A DNA stretch of 64,000 nucleotides from Methylocella sp. (GTDB lineage: Bacteria > Pseudomonadota > Alphaproteobacteria > Rhizobiales > Beijerinckiaceae). The DNA lies in contig JBBCGG010000001.1 of NCBI GenBank assembly GCA_037200525.1, positions 273,526 to 337,525 on the forward strand. Direction: 5' to 3'. Below are positions 25,894-35,475 of the stretch, piece after piece (within the stretch, counting starts at the first letter, position 1; the number at the start of each line of letters is the position of its first letter). The notes beneath the pieces are model-generated. The model was not told the origin of the DNA. It made no database searches and saw only the letters and a list, made by a program, of their open reading frames with translations. The position numbers and the translations under genes were made by a program.

Positions 25894-27900
25894 ATGAGGC
25901 CTAAAAAAACCAGCAGCCTCGGTGAGGCCGGAGGGCGCAAGCGCAAGACCCGAATCTCAGCCAGTAATGTGAAAAAGCGGGCCGAAGCTAAAGCGTTGGC
26001 GGAGAAAAAGCTTCGCGCGGCTGCGGTCGAGAGCGCGCCTCAAGAAACCGCGGCCGCCGCGACGTCCATGCTGCATCCGGCGATGGCGGCCTTCGCTCCA
26101 ACTTTGGCGAAGATCGCGGACCCAAGCGCTCCGAAGCCGGATTTTGAGCGCATGGCCTATAATATCGCTCGCTTCGTCGAGCAAGGGAGCAAGGCGGTCG
26201 CAGCCTCCCTGAAACCGCCGGAGAATGGCGAATCGAAGAGCGACCTCTCGAACGAACTCTCTGACGCGTTGCGCTCGATTGGTCGCGTCGCCGAATATTG
26301 GCTCAGCGACCCGGCCAAGACCGTCGAGGCTCAATCCGCCCTTACGGCGAATTTCCTCGGCCTTTTCGCCAACACCTTGCGGCGGCTTTCCGGCGAGTTG
26401 GAGACTCCAGTCGTCCCCTATGATCCTTCCGATAAAAGATTTTCCGCCCCTGAATGGCGCGAAAGTCCTTTCTTCGATTTCCTGCGTCAGGCGCACGCGA
26501 TAGGCTGGCATTGGGCGAATGATCTTGCCGATCGCTCAGGCCCGCTTGATCCTCGCGTCCGGGAAAAAGCCAAATTCTATATTCGGCAAATGGCGAGCGC
26601 TTTTTCTCCGTCGAATTTCTTCGCCACCAATCCCGAGGTGCTGAAGGAAACCTGGACCTCGAATGGCGAGAATCTCGTCCGCGGCGCCTCGATGCTCGCG
26701 CAGGATATCGAGGCCGGTAATGGACGGCTCAAAATCACCCGCTACGATTCGTCGAAGTTCGAAGTTGGCGTGAATCTCGCGGCGACGCCCGGCAAAGTCA
26801 TCTTCCGCAACGATCTCATCGAACTGATTCAATATGCGCCGACGACGGATAGCGTCTACAAGCGGCCTTTGCTGATCGTGCCGCCGTGGATCAACAAATT
26901 CTATATCCTTGATCTCAACCCCGACAAAAGCTTCGTGCGCTATGCGGTCTCGCAAGGCCTGACGGTGTTCATCGTCTCCTGGGTCAACCCTGATTCGCGC
27001 CATCGCGACAAGGGCTTTGAAGATTATATGCGCGAAGGCATTTTCGCCGCGCTCGACGCCATTGAAAAGGCGACCGACGAAAAAAAGGTCACGGCGATCG
27101 GCTACTGTATCGGCGGAACTCTGCTCGCCATGACTCTCGCCTATATGAAAGAGATCGGGGACGACCGGATCGAAAGCGCGTCTTTCTTTACGACCCAAAC
27201 CGATTTCAGCCAGGCCGGCGATCTCAGGATCTTCGTCGACGAGGAGCATCTCGGCGATCTCGAGCAGAGAATGGCTGCGAACGGCTATCTTGAAGCCTCA
27301 ACCATGTCGACGGCTTTCAACATGCTGCGGCCGGACGATCTTATCTGGTCCTATGTTGTCAATAATTACATGAAAGGCAAACCGCCGCTCGCCTTCGATC
27401 TTCTCGCGTGGAACTCGGACTCGACGCGGATGACCGCCGCCAATCACATCGCCTATCTGCGCGGCTGCTATCTGGAGAACCGTCTGGCGCGCGGCGACGC
27501 CAAATTCGATGGTAAAACGCTTGATCTAAAGAAAATTACGATGCCGGTCTACCATTTGGCGACGCGCGAGGATCATATCGCGCCGGCAAATTCGGTCTTC
27601 ATCGGAGCAAAACTCCTCGGCGGCGACGTCCGCTATGTCCTTGCCGGCTCCGGTCACATCGCGGGCGTCATCAATCCCGTCGGCAAGCCCAAATATCAAT
27701 ATTGGCTGGGCGAGCCTCCAACTGGCTCATTCGCGGATTGGTTGAAAACCGCCGTCGAACATAAAGGCAGCTGGTGGCCCGATTGGATCCAGTGGGTAAC
27801 GCAGCAGTCGCCCGAACGGGTGACGCCGCGTCTGCCCGGCGATGGCGAACTGCCGCCGCTCGGCGATGCGCCCGGCGAATATGTCAAGGTGCGGTACTGA
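25894..27900 (+). CDS. phaC: Class I poly(3-hydroxyalkanoate) synthase
   Basis: 668 residues, longer than the common 560-600. Polymerises hydroxyacyl-CoA into storage polyester granules. The lipase-box-like GYCIGGT holds catalytic Cys405; Asp560 (REDHIAP) and His588 (GSGHIAG) complete the triad. Other family blocks are FDFLRQAHAIGWHWANDL, NLVRGASMLAQDIE, PLLIVPPWINKFYILDL and the end WPDWIQWV. The first ~60 residues are a Lys/Arg/Ala-rich extension of unknown role. No phaA, phaB or phasin gene is adjacent. Confidence 0.94.
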   Translation: MRPKKTSSLGEAGGRKRKTRISASNVKKRAEAKALAEKKLRAAAVESAPQETAAAATSMLHPAMAAFAPTLAKIADPSAPKPDFERMAYNIARFVEQGSKAVAASLKPPENGESKSDLSNELSDALRSIGRVAEYWLSDPAKTVEAQSALTANFLGLFANTLRRLSGELETPVVPYDPSDKRFSAPEWRESPFFDFLRQAHAIGWHWANDLADRSGPLDPRVREKAKFYIRQMASAFSPSNFFATNPEVLKETWTSNGENLVRGASMLAQDIEAGNGRLKITRYDSSKFEVGVNLAATPGKVIFRNDLIELIQYAPTTDSVYKRPLLIVPPWINKFYILDLNPDKSFVRYAVSQGLTVFIVSWVNPDSRHRDKGFEDYMREGIFAALDAIEKATDEKKVTAIGYCIGGTLLAMTLAYMKEIGDDRIESASFFTTQTDFSQAGDLRIFVDEEHLGDLEQRMAANGYLEASTMSTAFNMLRPDDLIWSYVVNNYMKGKPPLAFDLLAWNSDSTRMTAANHIAYLRGCYLENRLARGDAKFDGKTLDLKKITMPVYHLATREDHIAPANSVFIGAKLLGGDVRYVLAGSGHIAGVINPVGKPKYQYWLGEPPTGSFADWLKTAVEHKGSWWPDWIQWVTQQSPERVTPRLPGDGELPPLGDAPGEYVKVRY

Positions 27901-28143
27901 CCGGAAGGGCGCGCGATAGGGCGCAGCGCCTGCAACTGGCGGAGTTCCGGGCGATCATCAAATTCGTTCACGACGCATTGAGAATGACGAAACTCCATTC
28001 GCCTCGGGCTGCGCAACCCGGTATATTTTGATTCGCGACTGTGGATTTGGACCTATTTCGGCTTCCAGTCCTGTCGCGCGGATCTTGGCGAACGGTCGCG
28101 ACTCCCCCGGCCGCGCGCATTGTCTTCGGCTTGGGCCCAAATC

Positions 28144-29040
28144 ATGACGCGGTCTTTTTCAAACCACGTTTTCCGTTTCGCCCCGTCGTCCAATGGCTAT
28201 CTTCATCTCGGTCACGCCTATTCAGCCCTGCTGAACAGCGACATGGCGGAGGCCTGCGGCGGCCGATTTCTGCTGCGCATCGAGGATATCGACATCGATC
28301 GCTGCCGTCCCGAATTTGAACAGGCGATTTACGAAGACCTGAGCTGGCTGGGGCTGAAGTGGGAAATGCCGGTTCGGCGCCAATCGGAACATTTTTCCGA
28401 TTATGCCGGCGCTCTCAAAAGGCTCCAAGACCAAGGGCTGACCTATCCCTGCTTCTGTTCTCGCGGCGAAATTATGAGCGCCGTCGCGGGAAAGCCTGAT
28501 TGGCCGCGCGATCCGGACGGCTCGCCGCTCTATCCGGGACTTTGCAAGCATCTCTCGAAAGTGGAGCGTGCGCGGCGATTGGCGAGCGGTCTGCAGGCGG
28601 CTCAGCGGATCGACATGGACGCCGCCCTTGCCCGCGTAGGCGTCAACCTCGACTGGCGCGATCTTGGCGCAGGCGGCCAAGGCCGCGACATCGCCGCCGA
28701 TCCGGCCCTCTGGGGGGACGCCGTGCTGTCGCGCAAGGACATTCACACCAGCTATCATATCGCTGTTGTCGTCGACGATGCGCTACAGGGCGTGAGCGAC
28801 ATCGTGCGCGGCGAGGACTTGTTCATGGCGACGCATCTGCATCGCTTGCTGCAAGCGCTGCTCGATCTCCCGGCGCCCGCCTATTATCATCATAGGCTTC
28901 TGCGCGACGCTTCAGGGCACAAATTATCCAAAAGCACGCGCGCAAAGTCGTTGCGCGCGTTACGTCAGGAGGGGCTCTCACCCGCCGCGGCGCGGCGGAA
29001 ACTGGCAAGCGAATTGATCGCCGCGCCAGCGCCGCCCTAA
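28144..29040 (+). CDS. gluQ: Glutamyl-Q tRNA(Asp) synthetase
   Basis: 298 residues: a truncated glutamyl-tRNA synthetase without anticodon-binding domain. It activates glutamate and attaches it to queuosine in tRNA(Asp). The HIGH motif appears as YLHLGHAYSAL, the KMSKS motif as HKLSKS, and RIEDIDIDRCRPEFEQAI is conserved; TYPCFCSRGEI contains cysteines of the metal site region. The ATG at 28144 is chosen as closest to the RFAPSSNG start; an in-frame start 24 nt upstream is possible. Confidence 0.92.
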   Translation: MTRSFSNHVFRFAPSSNGYLHLGHAYSALLNSDMAEACGGRFLLRIEDIDIDRCRPEFEQAIYEDLSWLGLKWEMPVRRQSEHFSDYAGALKRLQDQGLTYPCFCSRGEIMSAVAGKPDWPRDPDGSPLYPGLCKHLSKVERARRLASGLQAAQRIDMDAALARVGVNLDWRDLGAGGQGRDIAADPALWGDAVLSRKDIHTSYHIAVVVDDALQGVSDIVRGEDLFMATHLHRLLQALLDLPAPAYYHHRLLRDASGHKLSKSTRAKSLRALRQEGLSPAAARRKLASELIAAPAPP

Positions 29041-29206
29041 AACCGCCGCTCCACGATTTTATAGTCTAGCTAAAGCCTAATTCATTAGATAAATAGATAA
29101 AAAGTCTGCCATTATGGCGAAATAAAGAACTCACGAAGCAGGATTGACCAAAAATGGGCGCTTTTGCTGTGCAAACTCGGGACCTAACGCAAATAACGGT
29201 GGTGAC

Positions 29207-29944
29207 ATGAGATCTTTTGGCGCTGTGCTTACCGTCCTGGCCGCTGTCTCGCCTTTCGCGATATCTCCTGCTTTTGCCGATCCTCCGGCGCATAGCGATT
29301 CCGCGACCCGCGTCGACGCAGCGCGCCCAGATTCCACCCACGCAACGGCTCCTGCCTTGCCCCCCAAGGCTCATCAGGCCTTCGATATCCTACGCCAGGG
29401 CGACAAGATTGGCTCCGATGCGCTCGATATCGATCATCAGGCCGATGCGACGACCGTCAAGACCAAGACGAATATTTCCGTCAAGGTGATGTTCATCGAG
29501 GCTTACCGGTACGAGCATAATTGCAGCGAAACCTGGAAGAACGGTCAATTGACCGCTTTCAAATCGCAAACAGACGACAACGGAACAAAACACGCGGTCG
29601 AGATTGCTCCTTCACCGACCCCGGACAAGCTCACGCTGATCGTAGACGGGAAGAAGAGCGAGGTGTCGAAGGCTATCGCGCCCGCCAGCCTTTGGAGCAA
29701 GGAGCTCGTCACCAGGACCGAGCTGTTCGACCCTGCCGACGGAAAACTCATAACGATCGCCGTCAAAGATTTGGGCGACGAGACTTTGACCATTCAAGGC
29801 GTGAACCATAAAACCCGTCACTTCAAACTTTCTGAAAAGTCGCCAGGCGACTTCGACCGCGATCTTTGGTTTGAGGGCGACAGCCTGGTTCGGATGAAGA
29901 TGATCGGTTCCGACCATTCGACGATCCTTTCGGACTTGCGTTGA
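29207..29944 (+). CDS. Secreted protein, DUF6134/DUF3108-like
   Basis: 245 residues. Signal peptide MRSFGAVLTVLAAVSPFAI ending PAFADPP. After a Ser/Ala/Pro linker, FDILRQGDKIGSDALDI and KVMFIEAYRYEHNCSETWKNGQL begin a beta-rich periplasmic domain, ending WFEGDSLVRMKMIGSDHSTILSDLR. This pattern fits the DUF6134-type family of unknown function. The ATG at 29207 follows a GGTGG ribosome binding site; a longer frame from 29144 lacks a signal-like start. Confidence 0.7.
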   Translation: MRSFGAVLTVLAAVSPFAISPAFADPPAHSDSATRVDAARPDSTHATAPALPPKAHQAFDILRQGDKIGSDALDIDHQADATTVKTKTNISVKVMFIEAYRYEHNCSETWKNGQLTAFKSQTDDNGTKHAVEIAPSPTPDKLTLIVDGKKSEVSKAIAPASLWSKELVTRTELFDPADGKLITIAVKDLGDETLTIQGVNHKTRHFKLSEKSPGDFDRDLWFEGDSLVRMKMIGSDHSTILSDLR

Positions 29945-30074
29945 CGCAGAGTTGCGTTGACGTCAGTCTGCGAAGAGTCGCGCGCTCAAGAGACAGATCG
30001 CGCGGCTCGAAAGGCCTTGACCTATAAAAAGGGTAAAGACGACTAAAATAGCGTTGCGGAAAAAGCCTAGCGCG

Positions 30075-32090
30075 CTATCTGGTCGGCTGTTCGGCGACTT
30101 TATCCTGCTGATCCGTGGTCGGCGCCTTGGCCAGCAGCGCATCGATGCGATCGCGTTCGCGCTTGAAATTGGCGAGCATGGCGCCATCGAACTCGCGGGT
30201 CCGCGCCAGCTTGACGCGCATCGGATCGACGAAATGGCCGTTGACCATGACTTCATAGTGAAGATGCGGGCCGGTCGCGAGGCCGGTCTGACCCAGATAG
30301 CCAATGACCTGCCCCTGGCGAACGCGGGTTCCTTCGACGGCTCCCCGGGCGAACCCCGACATATGATTATATGTCGTAACGTAGCCGTTCGCGTGCTGGA
30401 TCTCGATGCGGCGGCCGTAGCCTGAATCCCAACCCGCCTGGGTGATCGTGCCGTTGCCCGCCGCAAAGATGGGCGTGCCGATGGGGGCCGCCCAATCAAC
30501 GCCCGTATGCGGGCGCGAATAACCAAGAATTGGGTGGAAACGGAGGCCAAAGCCCGAGGTGAATCGGGCGTTTATAATTGGCGTGCGCACCAGAAATTTG
30601 CGCGTCGAACGGCCGTCTTGATCGTAAAAGTCGAGAAGACCGTCATCGGGCGTCTGAAACCGATAGTAATGGTAGGTTTCATTGCGCGCGGTTATGGTTG
30701 CATAGAGCAGCTGATTATGTCCGTCGCCTTCTTCGCTCTCATCGTAAAAAGCCTCAAAAGAGTCGCCGCCGGCGACTGGCCGCTGGAAATCAACGTCATT
30801 GGCGAAGATGCGGACGAGATCATCAATGATCGGGCGAGGAATTTCTTGTTTCAGCGCGGTCTCGTAAAGCGAATCATAGAGCCGCATCCCGTCTGGATCA
30901 TCTTCTTCATCGCTGTCCGGCGTCGGCTGTTTGGCGGGGTGCTGCGGCGCCGTCACCCGCACATAGTCGCCCTGGTCATCAATGGCGACGCTGCTTTCCA
31001 GGGTCTCATCGGAGTAGATGGAAAGCCGAGCGAGCGTGCTGGCTTGCCCGGACCCATCTAGATCGGTGAAAAGAAGTTTGACGCGGCGGCCCTCGGTTGC
31101 GGCCACTTCGTTGCGTTTGAGCGCGAAAGCTCCGATCACGGCGGCGATTTTGTCTTTCGTCAACCCCGCCGCGCGGAGAACATCCTCGAGCGTTTCGCCG
31201 TGCCGCACCACGACAAGCCGCTCCTCCATTTGCGTTGGCTGCGGGCTCTGCGGCGAACGCGCGACGTTGCTCACATTCTCAGGAACCATGCGCACTTCAA
31301 TTGCGGAGAAGGGCGTCGCCTTGATCTGCCCGGCGGGATTGGCGTAAGCGAGCGCGCCGGGGAAATTAGTGTGGCTTGTGCGCATCAAAAGAAGTTGCGG
31401 CGGCAGCGCAATCGGCGTCGACCCCGCGGTCGTCGTATCTTTGACCTGTTCGGCCACCTGCGCCCGAACCTCATCATCGGTCAGGCCGATCGCCGACAGA
31501 TTCTCGGCTGCGATGTCGCGGATCGACCATGAAACTTCGGCGTCGTCTTGAACCGGCTCCGGCGTCGCATCGATCGGGCTGCGCGCATCGGCCAGAATCT
31601 TCAGAGGATTGAAAGGCGGGACGTCGTCGGTAAAGCCCGCGCTCGCCAGAACGAGGCCCGTTTCGACTCGCGTAAAGGTGTGAATCCGCATCACTTCCTT
31701 GTCGCCGACCTTGATCGCCGTAGGCGCGCGGAAGGTTTGTTTCGCTGCGACGATGTCGACCGACTGCACCAGCCGATCGCCTTTATGCTGATTGACGCCG
31801 AAATCGATGTTGATTTCCTTGCGCGGCGCGAGCGAGGGCGCCTCGGCGAAATAGGCTTGATTGCCGAGCGCCGCATAAATCGCCGCGCCGATCAGCGCGC
31901 CGCCGGAGAGGCCGGTCAAAATCGTGCCGGAAAACCAACGCAGCGATATGCGCCGCCGGTCGAACGACGAATGGCGCTCGCCATCGGCTTCTATAGCGGG
32001 CTCGTGGCCAAGATCCATGCCGCCATGAAAGCGGGCGGACCAAAGGCCCACCGCAAGCGGATGACTTCGCAAGTGCGAATCCATTGTCAT
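30075..32090 (-). CDS. M23-family metallopeptidase, membrane-anchored
   Basis: 671 residues. One N-terminal membrane helix (FSGTILTGLSGGALIGAAIYAAL, residues ~53-75), then a long periplasmic region with an OapA/LysM-like segment (HGETLEDVLRAAGLTKDKIAAVIGAF). The C-terminal M23 domain has zinc motifs HTGVDWAAPIGTPIFA (HxxxD) and GPHLHYEV (HxH). It likely cuts peptidoglycan cross-links. An alternative ATG lies two codons inside. It stands alone, with no division genes nearby. Confidence 0.9.
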   Translation of the reverse strand: MTMDSHLRSHPLAVGLWSARFHGGMDLGHEPAIEADGERHSSFDRRRISLRWFSGTILTGLSGGALIGAAIYAALGNQAYFAEAPSLAPRKEINIDFGVNQHKGDRLVQSVDIVAAKQTFRAPTAIKVGDKEVMRIHTFTRVETGLVLASAGFTDDVPPFNPLKILADARSPIDATPEPVQDDAEVSWSIRDIAAENLSAIGLTDDEVRAQVAEQVKDTTTAGSTPIALPPQLLLMRTSHTNFPGALAYANPAGQIKATPFSAIEVRMVPENVSNVARSPQSPQPTQMEERLVVVRHGETLEDVLRAAGLTKDKIAAVIGAFALKRNEVAATEGRRVKLLFTDLDGSGQASTLARLSIYSDETLESSVAIDDQGDYVRVTAPQHPAKQPTPDSDEEDDPDGMRLYDSLYETALKQEIPRPIIDDLVRIFANDVDFQRPVAGGDSFEAFYDESEEGDGHNQLLYATITARNETYHYYRFQTPDDGLLDFYDQDGRSTRKFLVRTPIINARFTSGFGLRFHPILGYSRPHTGVDWAAPIGTPIFAAGNGTITQAGWDSGYGRRIEIQHANGYVTTYNHMSGFARGAVEGTRVRQGQVIGYLGQTGLATGPHLHYEVMVNGHFVDPMRVKLARTREFDGAMLANFKRERDRIDALLAKAPTTDQQDKVAEQPTR

Positions 32091-32463
32091 TACGATTGTG
32101 CGAACCTAGCCAATGCCTGCTCTTCGAATATTCAAAGGCCCACATGCGAGCCGGACAGTTTTATAAGCGCGGGACGTGAGCCCGGATCGATATTCGGAAC
32201 CTCGAGGCGATTTTCTCGGAATTCTATTTCGTAAAACAGGCCTCGCGTGAAGGGCGTAGCCGCGGCGGGAATGGCGGACGCGACTTAATCCGCTTAGAGG
32301 TCAAAGCTCTCTGCACAATCGCGCCAGACCCGATCATGCTCCCGCTTTGATTTCAATGCACTCCTTGATTGTAGAGACAAAGCCTGCTGAAGATGGCCCA
32401 AATGCGGCGCATGTTTTTTGGGAGCCATTTCGCCCCGAAACTCCTGGGCGGCCTCGGAAGCGG

Positions 32464-32492
32464 TTGACAACAAGCGCGCGTTTTTGTAACAG
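32464..32492 (+). promoter_or_regulatory. Sigma-70 promoter of rplU-rpmA
   Basis: TTGACA (32464-32469), exactly 17 nt, TAACAG (32487-32492). The -35 is perfect consensus. Transcription would begin near 32499, giving a leader of about 185 nt before the rplU ATG. Confidence 0.7.
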
Positions 32493-32502
32493 ACTAACCC
32501 TG

Positions 32503-32526
32503 CGCGGCGCTTTGGCCGCGTTTTTT
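32503..32526 (+). terminator. Terminator-like hairpin at the 5' end of the rplU leader
   Basis: CGCGGC-GCTTTG-GCCGCG followed by TTTTTT and C: a 6-bp perfect GC stem, 6-nt loop and six T residues, an intrinsic-terminator form. It begins only a few nucleotides after the predicted transcription start, so it may act as an attenuator or as a 5' stabilising hairpin for the L21/L27 mRNA. Confidence 0.6.
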
Positions 32527-32683
32527 CGTTTGCGCCGTTCAAATTCATGTGCCTTCGGACCAAAATTCCGGTCGCGCAGAATGATTTTGCCGGCATACGA
32601 AATACGGCTTTGCGACAACTGCTAAGAAGCCGGCCGCCGGAGCCTCCGCTCCGGAAGAGCCGGATCGAACATAAGGGAAAACA

Positions 32684-33058
32684 ATGTTCGCAGTGATCAA
32701 AACCGGCGGCAAGCAATATAGCGTCGCCGCCGAAGACACGATAACAGTTATGAGCCTCGCTGGCGCGCCCGGCGATGTGGTGACGTTCGACAATGTTCTG
32801 ATGCTCAGCGGAGAGGGCGAACCGACGATCGGCGCGCCTTTTATCGAAGGAGCCAGCGTCGCTGGCGAGATCGTCGCACAGAAGCGCGGCCCCAAGGTCC
32901 TCGCCTTCAAGAAGCGGCGGCGCAAGAATTCGAAGCGCAAGCGCGGCCATCGCCAAGACTTGACTCTGGTGCGGATCACCGGCCTTTCGACCGGCGGCGC
33001 CCAGCGTTCCTCGGCGGCCCCTGTTTCAGCCGAGACTGCAAACGTCCCGGCGGAATGA
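32684..33058 (+). CDS. rplU: 50S ribosomal protein L21
   Basis: 124 residues. Begins MFAVIKTGGKQYSVAAEDTI; the RNA-binding block KVLAFKKRRRKNSKRKRGHRQDLTLVRI is typical. Large-subunit assembly protein. A C-terminal extension after ITGLSTGG is alphaproteobacterial in style. First gene of the rplU-rpmA unit. Confidence 0.97.
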   Translation: MFAVIKTGGKQYSVAAEDTITVMSLAGAPGDVVTFDNVLMLSGEGEPTIGAPFIEGASVAGEIVAQKRGPKVLAFKKRRRKNSKRKRGHRQDLTLVRITGLSTGGAQRSSAAPVSAETANVPAE

Positions 33059-33152
33059 GCTTCCGCGCTCTTTGAGCCCTGCGGATTGTTAGTTATAATG
33101 GTTTGGTGTGCGGCGACGCGCATCCATCGTTGGAAAATTTGGAGCCAGATCG

Positions 33153-33428
33153 ATGGCGCATAAAAAGGCAGGCGGTTCGTCCCGCAACGGCCGCGACTCC
33201 GCGGGCCGACGTCTCGGCGTGAAGAAATTCGGCGGCGAGTCCGTGATCGGGGGCAATATTATTGTGCGCCAGCGCGGCACAACCTGGCATCCCGGCGACA
33301 ATGTCGGGATGGGAACGGATCATACGCTGTTTGCCCTGGTCGAAGGCAAAATCAAGTTTGTGACCAAAGCCAGCGGACGCGCTTACGTGTCGGTAGTTCC
33401 ACATCCACAAGTAGAAGCCGCAGAATAG
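33153..33428 (+). CDS. rpmA: 50S ribosomal protein L27
   Basis: 91 residues starting [28 protein letters not shown], diagnostic of L27, whose N-terminus reaches the peptidyl-transferase centre. The ATG at 33153 matches the family start; there is no Firmicutes-type cleavable leader. It follows rplU by 94 nt. Confidence 0.97.
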   Translation: MAHKKAGGSSRNGRDSAGRRLGVKKFGGESVIGGNIIVRQRGTTWHPGDNVGMGTDHTLFALVEGKIKFVTKASGRAYVSVVPHPQVEAAE

Positions 33429-33440
33429 AGGTGGGGATAA

Positions 33441-33489
33441 CAGAAAACCTCCACCTGATCCCACAGACCTGGTGGACTTGGTTTTCTTC
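33441..33489 (+). terminator. Possible terminator after rpmA
   Basis: An imperfect stem pairs AAAACC-T-CCACC (from 33443) with GGTGG-ACTT-GGTTTT (to about 33485), followed by CTTC. It lies 15 nt after the rpmA stop. The stem has an internal bulge and a loop of about 15 nt, so it is only a moderate candidate. Confidence 0.4.
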
Positions 33490-33624
33490 AATTGAAGACC
33501 CCCTGCAGTTTTAGGGAATAAAGTCCGGAAAGCCGCATAAGCGGCTTAAAAAGGGGTGGGGTGCCATGCCATCGCTCTTTTTTGGTGCAAAGTCTCAGCA
33601 TGAGATTCGCATACCGGAGCCCAC

Positions 33625-34281
33625 ATGTTCCCGGATTTAACTTCTGACGATATTTTCCGTCTCGAGACCAAGCGGCTGTGGCTGCGCTGGCCTCGAGCTA
33701 GCGACGCTGCGTCAATCGCGAGCTTCGCCCAGCGACCCGAAATCGCGCGGATGACTGCGACGATTCCCCATCCCTATCCGGCTGGCGAAGCGGAGCAGTT
33801 TGTCCTCAAAGCGCGCGCCGATAACGCCAATGGCAAAGCGCTAATCCTGGTGATCAGCCAAAAAGGCGGCTCGCGGCCAATCATTGGACTCGTCAGCGCG
33901 ACCATGTCGGATGACGGTGAAATCGAGTTCGGCTTTGTGCTGGCCCCGGCGGCGTGGGGCAAGGGCTTCGCCACAGAGGCCGCCCGGGCGACGGTCGAGG
34001 CGGTTCTTGCGCTGACCAAAGCCGACCGCATTGTCGCCAATGCGCGGACGATCAACCCCGCCTCTCGCCGCGTGCTCGAGAAGTGCGGCTTCATCTATAT
34101 CGATTCCGGGCTTGATCTGCTTCCCGCGCGCGGCGGTCTGCATCCTTGCGACCGGTTCCAGCTCGGCCGGAAACAATGGGCGATGAGCCGTTCGAGCCCG
34201 AATTTGCCGCCTATGCCGCATCAAACCCCTGACGTAAGCGACGGGGCCGCCCTCGCCGCGTCGCCGTGCGTCGAAGCATGA
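33625..34281 (+). CDS. GNAT-family N-acetyltransferase (RimJ/RimL-like)
   Basis: 218 residues. Begins with LETKRLWLRWPRASDAASIASFA, the RimJ/RimL-type opening, then the acetyl-CoA-binding region FVLAPAAWGKGFATEAARATVEAVL and NPASRRVLEKCGFI. Target protein or small molecule unknown. It is placed between rpmA and obgE, where alphaproteobacteria often carry such a gene. Confidence 0.86.
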   Translation: MFPDLTSDDIFRLETKRLWLRWPRASDAASIASFAQRPEIARMTATIPHPYPAGEAEQFVLKARADNANGKALILVISQKGGSRPIIGLVSATMSDDGEIEFGFVLAPAAWGKGFATEAARATVEAVLALTKADRIVANARTINPASRRVLEKCGFIYIDSGLDLLPARGGLHPCDRFQLGRKQWAMSRSSPNLPPMPHQTPDVSDGAALAASPCVEA

Positions 34282-34437
34282 GGGGCGGACTTTCGGCATG
34301 GGATCTTGCGGTAAGGCAAAGAGATTAAAAAGCATGATCAGGAACGATCATGCGATGTCGTTCGCCGCCGGCGCTTGCGTCGCCGGACCGGCGCCGGCGA
34401 TTTGGAATAATTGCTTCTCGTTGGGCGAAAACTTGCG

Positions 34438-35475
34438 ATGAAATTTCTGGATGAGGCTAAGGTCTATACGCGGTCCGGCGATGGCGGAGCCGGCTGTCTT
34501 TCGTTTCGCCGCGAAAAGTTCATCGAATTCGGCGGTCCGAACGGCGGCGATGGCGGACGCGGCGGCGATGTCGTCATCGAATGCGTCGGCGGCCTCAACA
34601 CGTTGATCGATTATCGCTATCAGCAACACTTCAAGGCGAAGACCGGAACGCACGGCATGGGCCAGAACCGCGCTGGCGGCAGAGGCGATGACGCGGTTTT
34701 GAAGGTTCCGGCCGGCACCCAGGTTTTCGACGAAGAGGGCGAGGTCCTGCTGGCCGATCTGACCGAGATCGGTCAGCGTTTTGTGCTCGCGCGGGGCGGC
34801 AATGGCGGCTTCGGCAACGCTCATTTCAAGACATCGACAAATCGCGCGCCCCGACGCGTCAATCCGGGTCAGGAGGGGGAGGAGCGCATCATTTGGCTGC
34901 GGCTGAAGCTCATCGCCGACGCGGGGCTCATCGGTCTGCCCAATGCCGGCAAATCGACCTTCCTCTCTACCGTCAGCGCGGCGCGGCCAAAAATTGCCGA
35001 TTACCCCTTTACGACCTTGCATCCGAACCTTGGCGTCGTCGCCTGCGATGATCGCGAATTCGTTCTCGCCGATCTTCCGGGCCTGATTGAAGGCGCGCAT
35101 GACGGCGTTGGCCTCGGCGACAGGTTTTTGGGACATGTCGAGCGTTGCCGCGTGTTGCTCCACCTCGTCGACGCTAATACGGAACATGCCGGCAAAGCCT
35201 ATAAAATCGTCCGCCACGAGCTCGATGCCTATGGCGGAGGTCTGGCTGACAAGCCCGAAATCGTCGCGCTGTCCAAAGTCGACAGCGTCGATGCCGACAC
35301 CCTCAAACAGCAGATGGCGCGCCTGAAACGCGCGGCCAAATGCACGCCGCTAAAGATTTCGGCCGCGACCAACACCAATCTGCGCGAGGCGTTGCGTGAA
35401 ATTCTTGCATTGATCGACGCCGGCCAACCGAAAAAAGAGATGCCAGACGATGTCGCCGTCGAGTGGCGCCCTTGA
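34438..35475 (+). CDS. obgE: GTPase ObgE/CgtA
   Basis: 345 residues. The glycine-rich Obg domain ([44 protein letters not shown]...) is followed by the G domain: [62 protein letters not shown], and LSKVD. It is involved in 50S assembly and stress signalling. The ATG at 34438 matches the family start. The 3' end overlaps the proB start. Confidence 0.97.
   Translation: MKFLDEAKVYTRSGDGGAGCLSFRREKFIEFGGPNGGDGGRGGDVVIECVGGLNTLIDYRYQQHFKAKTGTHGMGQNRAGGRGDDAVLKVPAGTQVFDEEGEVLLADLTEIGQRFVLARGGNGGFGNAHFKTSTNRAPRRVNPGQEGEERIIWLRLKLIADAGLIGLPNAGKSTFLSTVSAARPKIADYPFTTLHPNLGVVACDDREFVLADLPGLIEGAHDGVGLGDRFLGHVERCRVLLHLVDANTEHAGKAYKIVRHELDAYGGGLADKPEIVALSKVDSVDADTLKQQMARLKRAAKCTPLKISAATNTNLREALREILALIDAGQPKKEMPDDVAVEWRP

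Larger units (their letters stand above)
32091..32683. other. Intergenic region with the rplU promoter and leader
   Basis: About 590 nt between the M23 gene and rplU. The distal part holds a strong promoter (32464-32492) and a hairpin (32503-32526), listed separately. From 32091 to about 32460 I see no supported gene; overlapping minus-strand frames there lack family resemblance. Confidence 0.5.

Noticed and set aside
32294-32956. Minus-strand frame overlapping the rplU promoter and gene
   Set aside because: It covers rplU in antisense, and the remaining part resembles nothing known.
33531-33546. AGCCGC-ATAA-GCGGCT hairpin as a terminator
   Set aside because: Perfect stem, but followed by A residues on the plus strand and no T-run on the minus strand; function unclear.
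34348-35217. Long minus-strand open frame opposite obgE
   Set aside because: It lies fully within a clear obgE gene; its translation has no family resemblance and reflects high GC codon bias.
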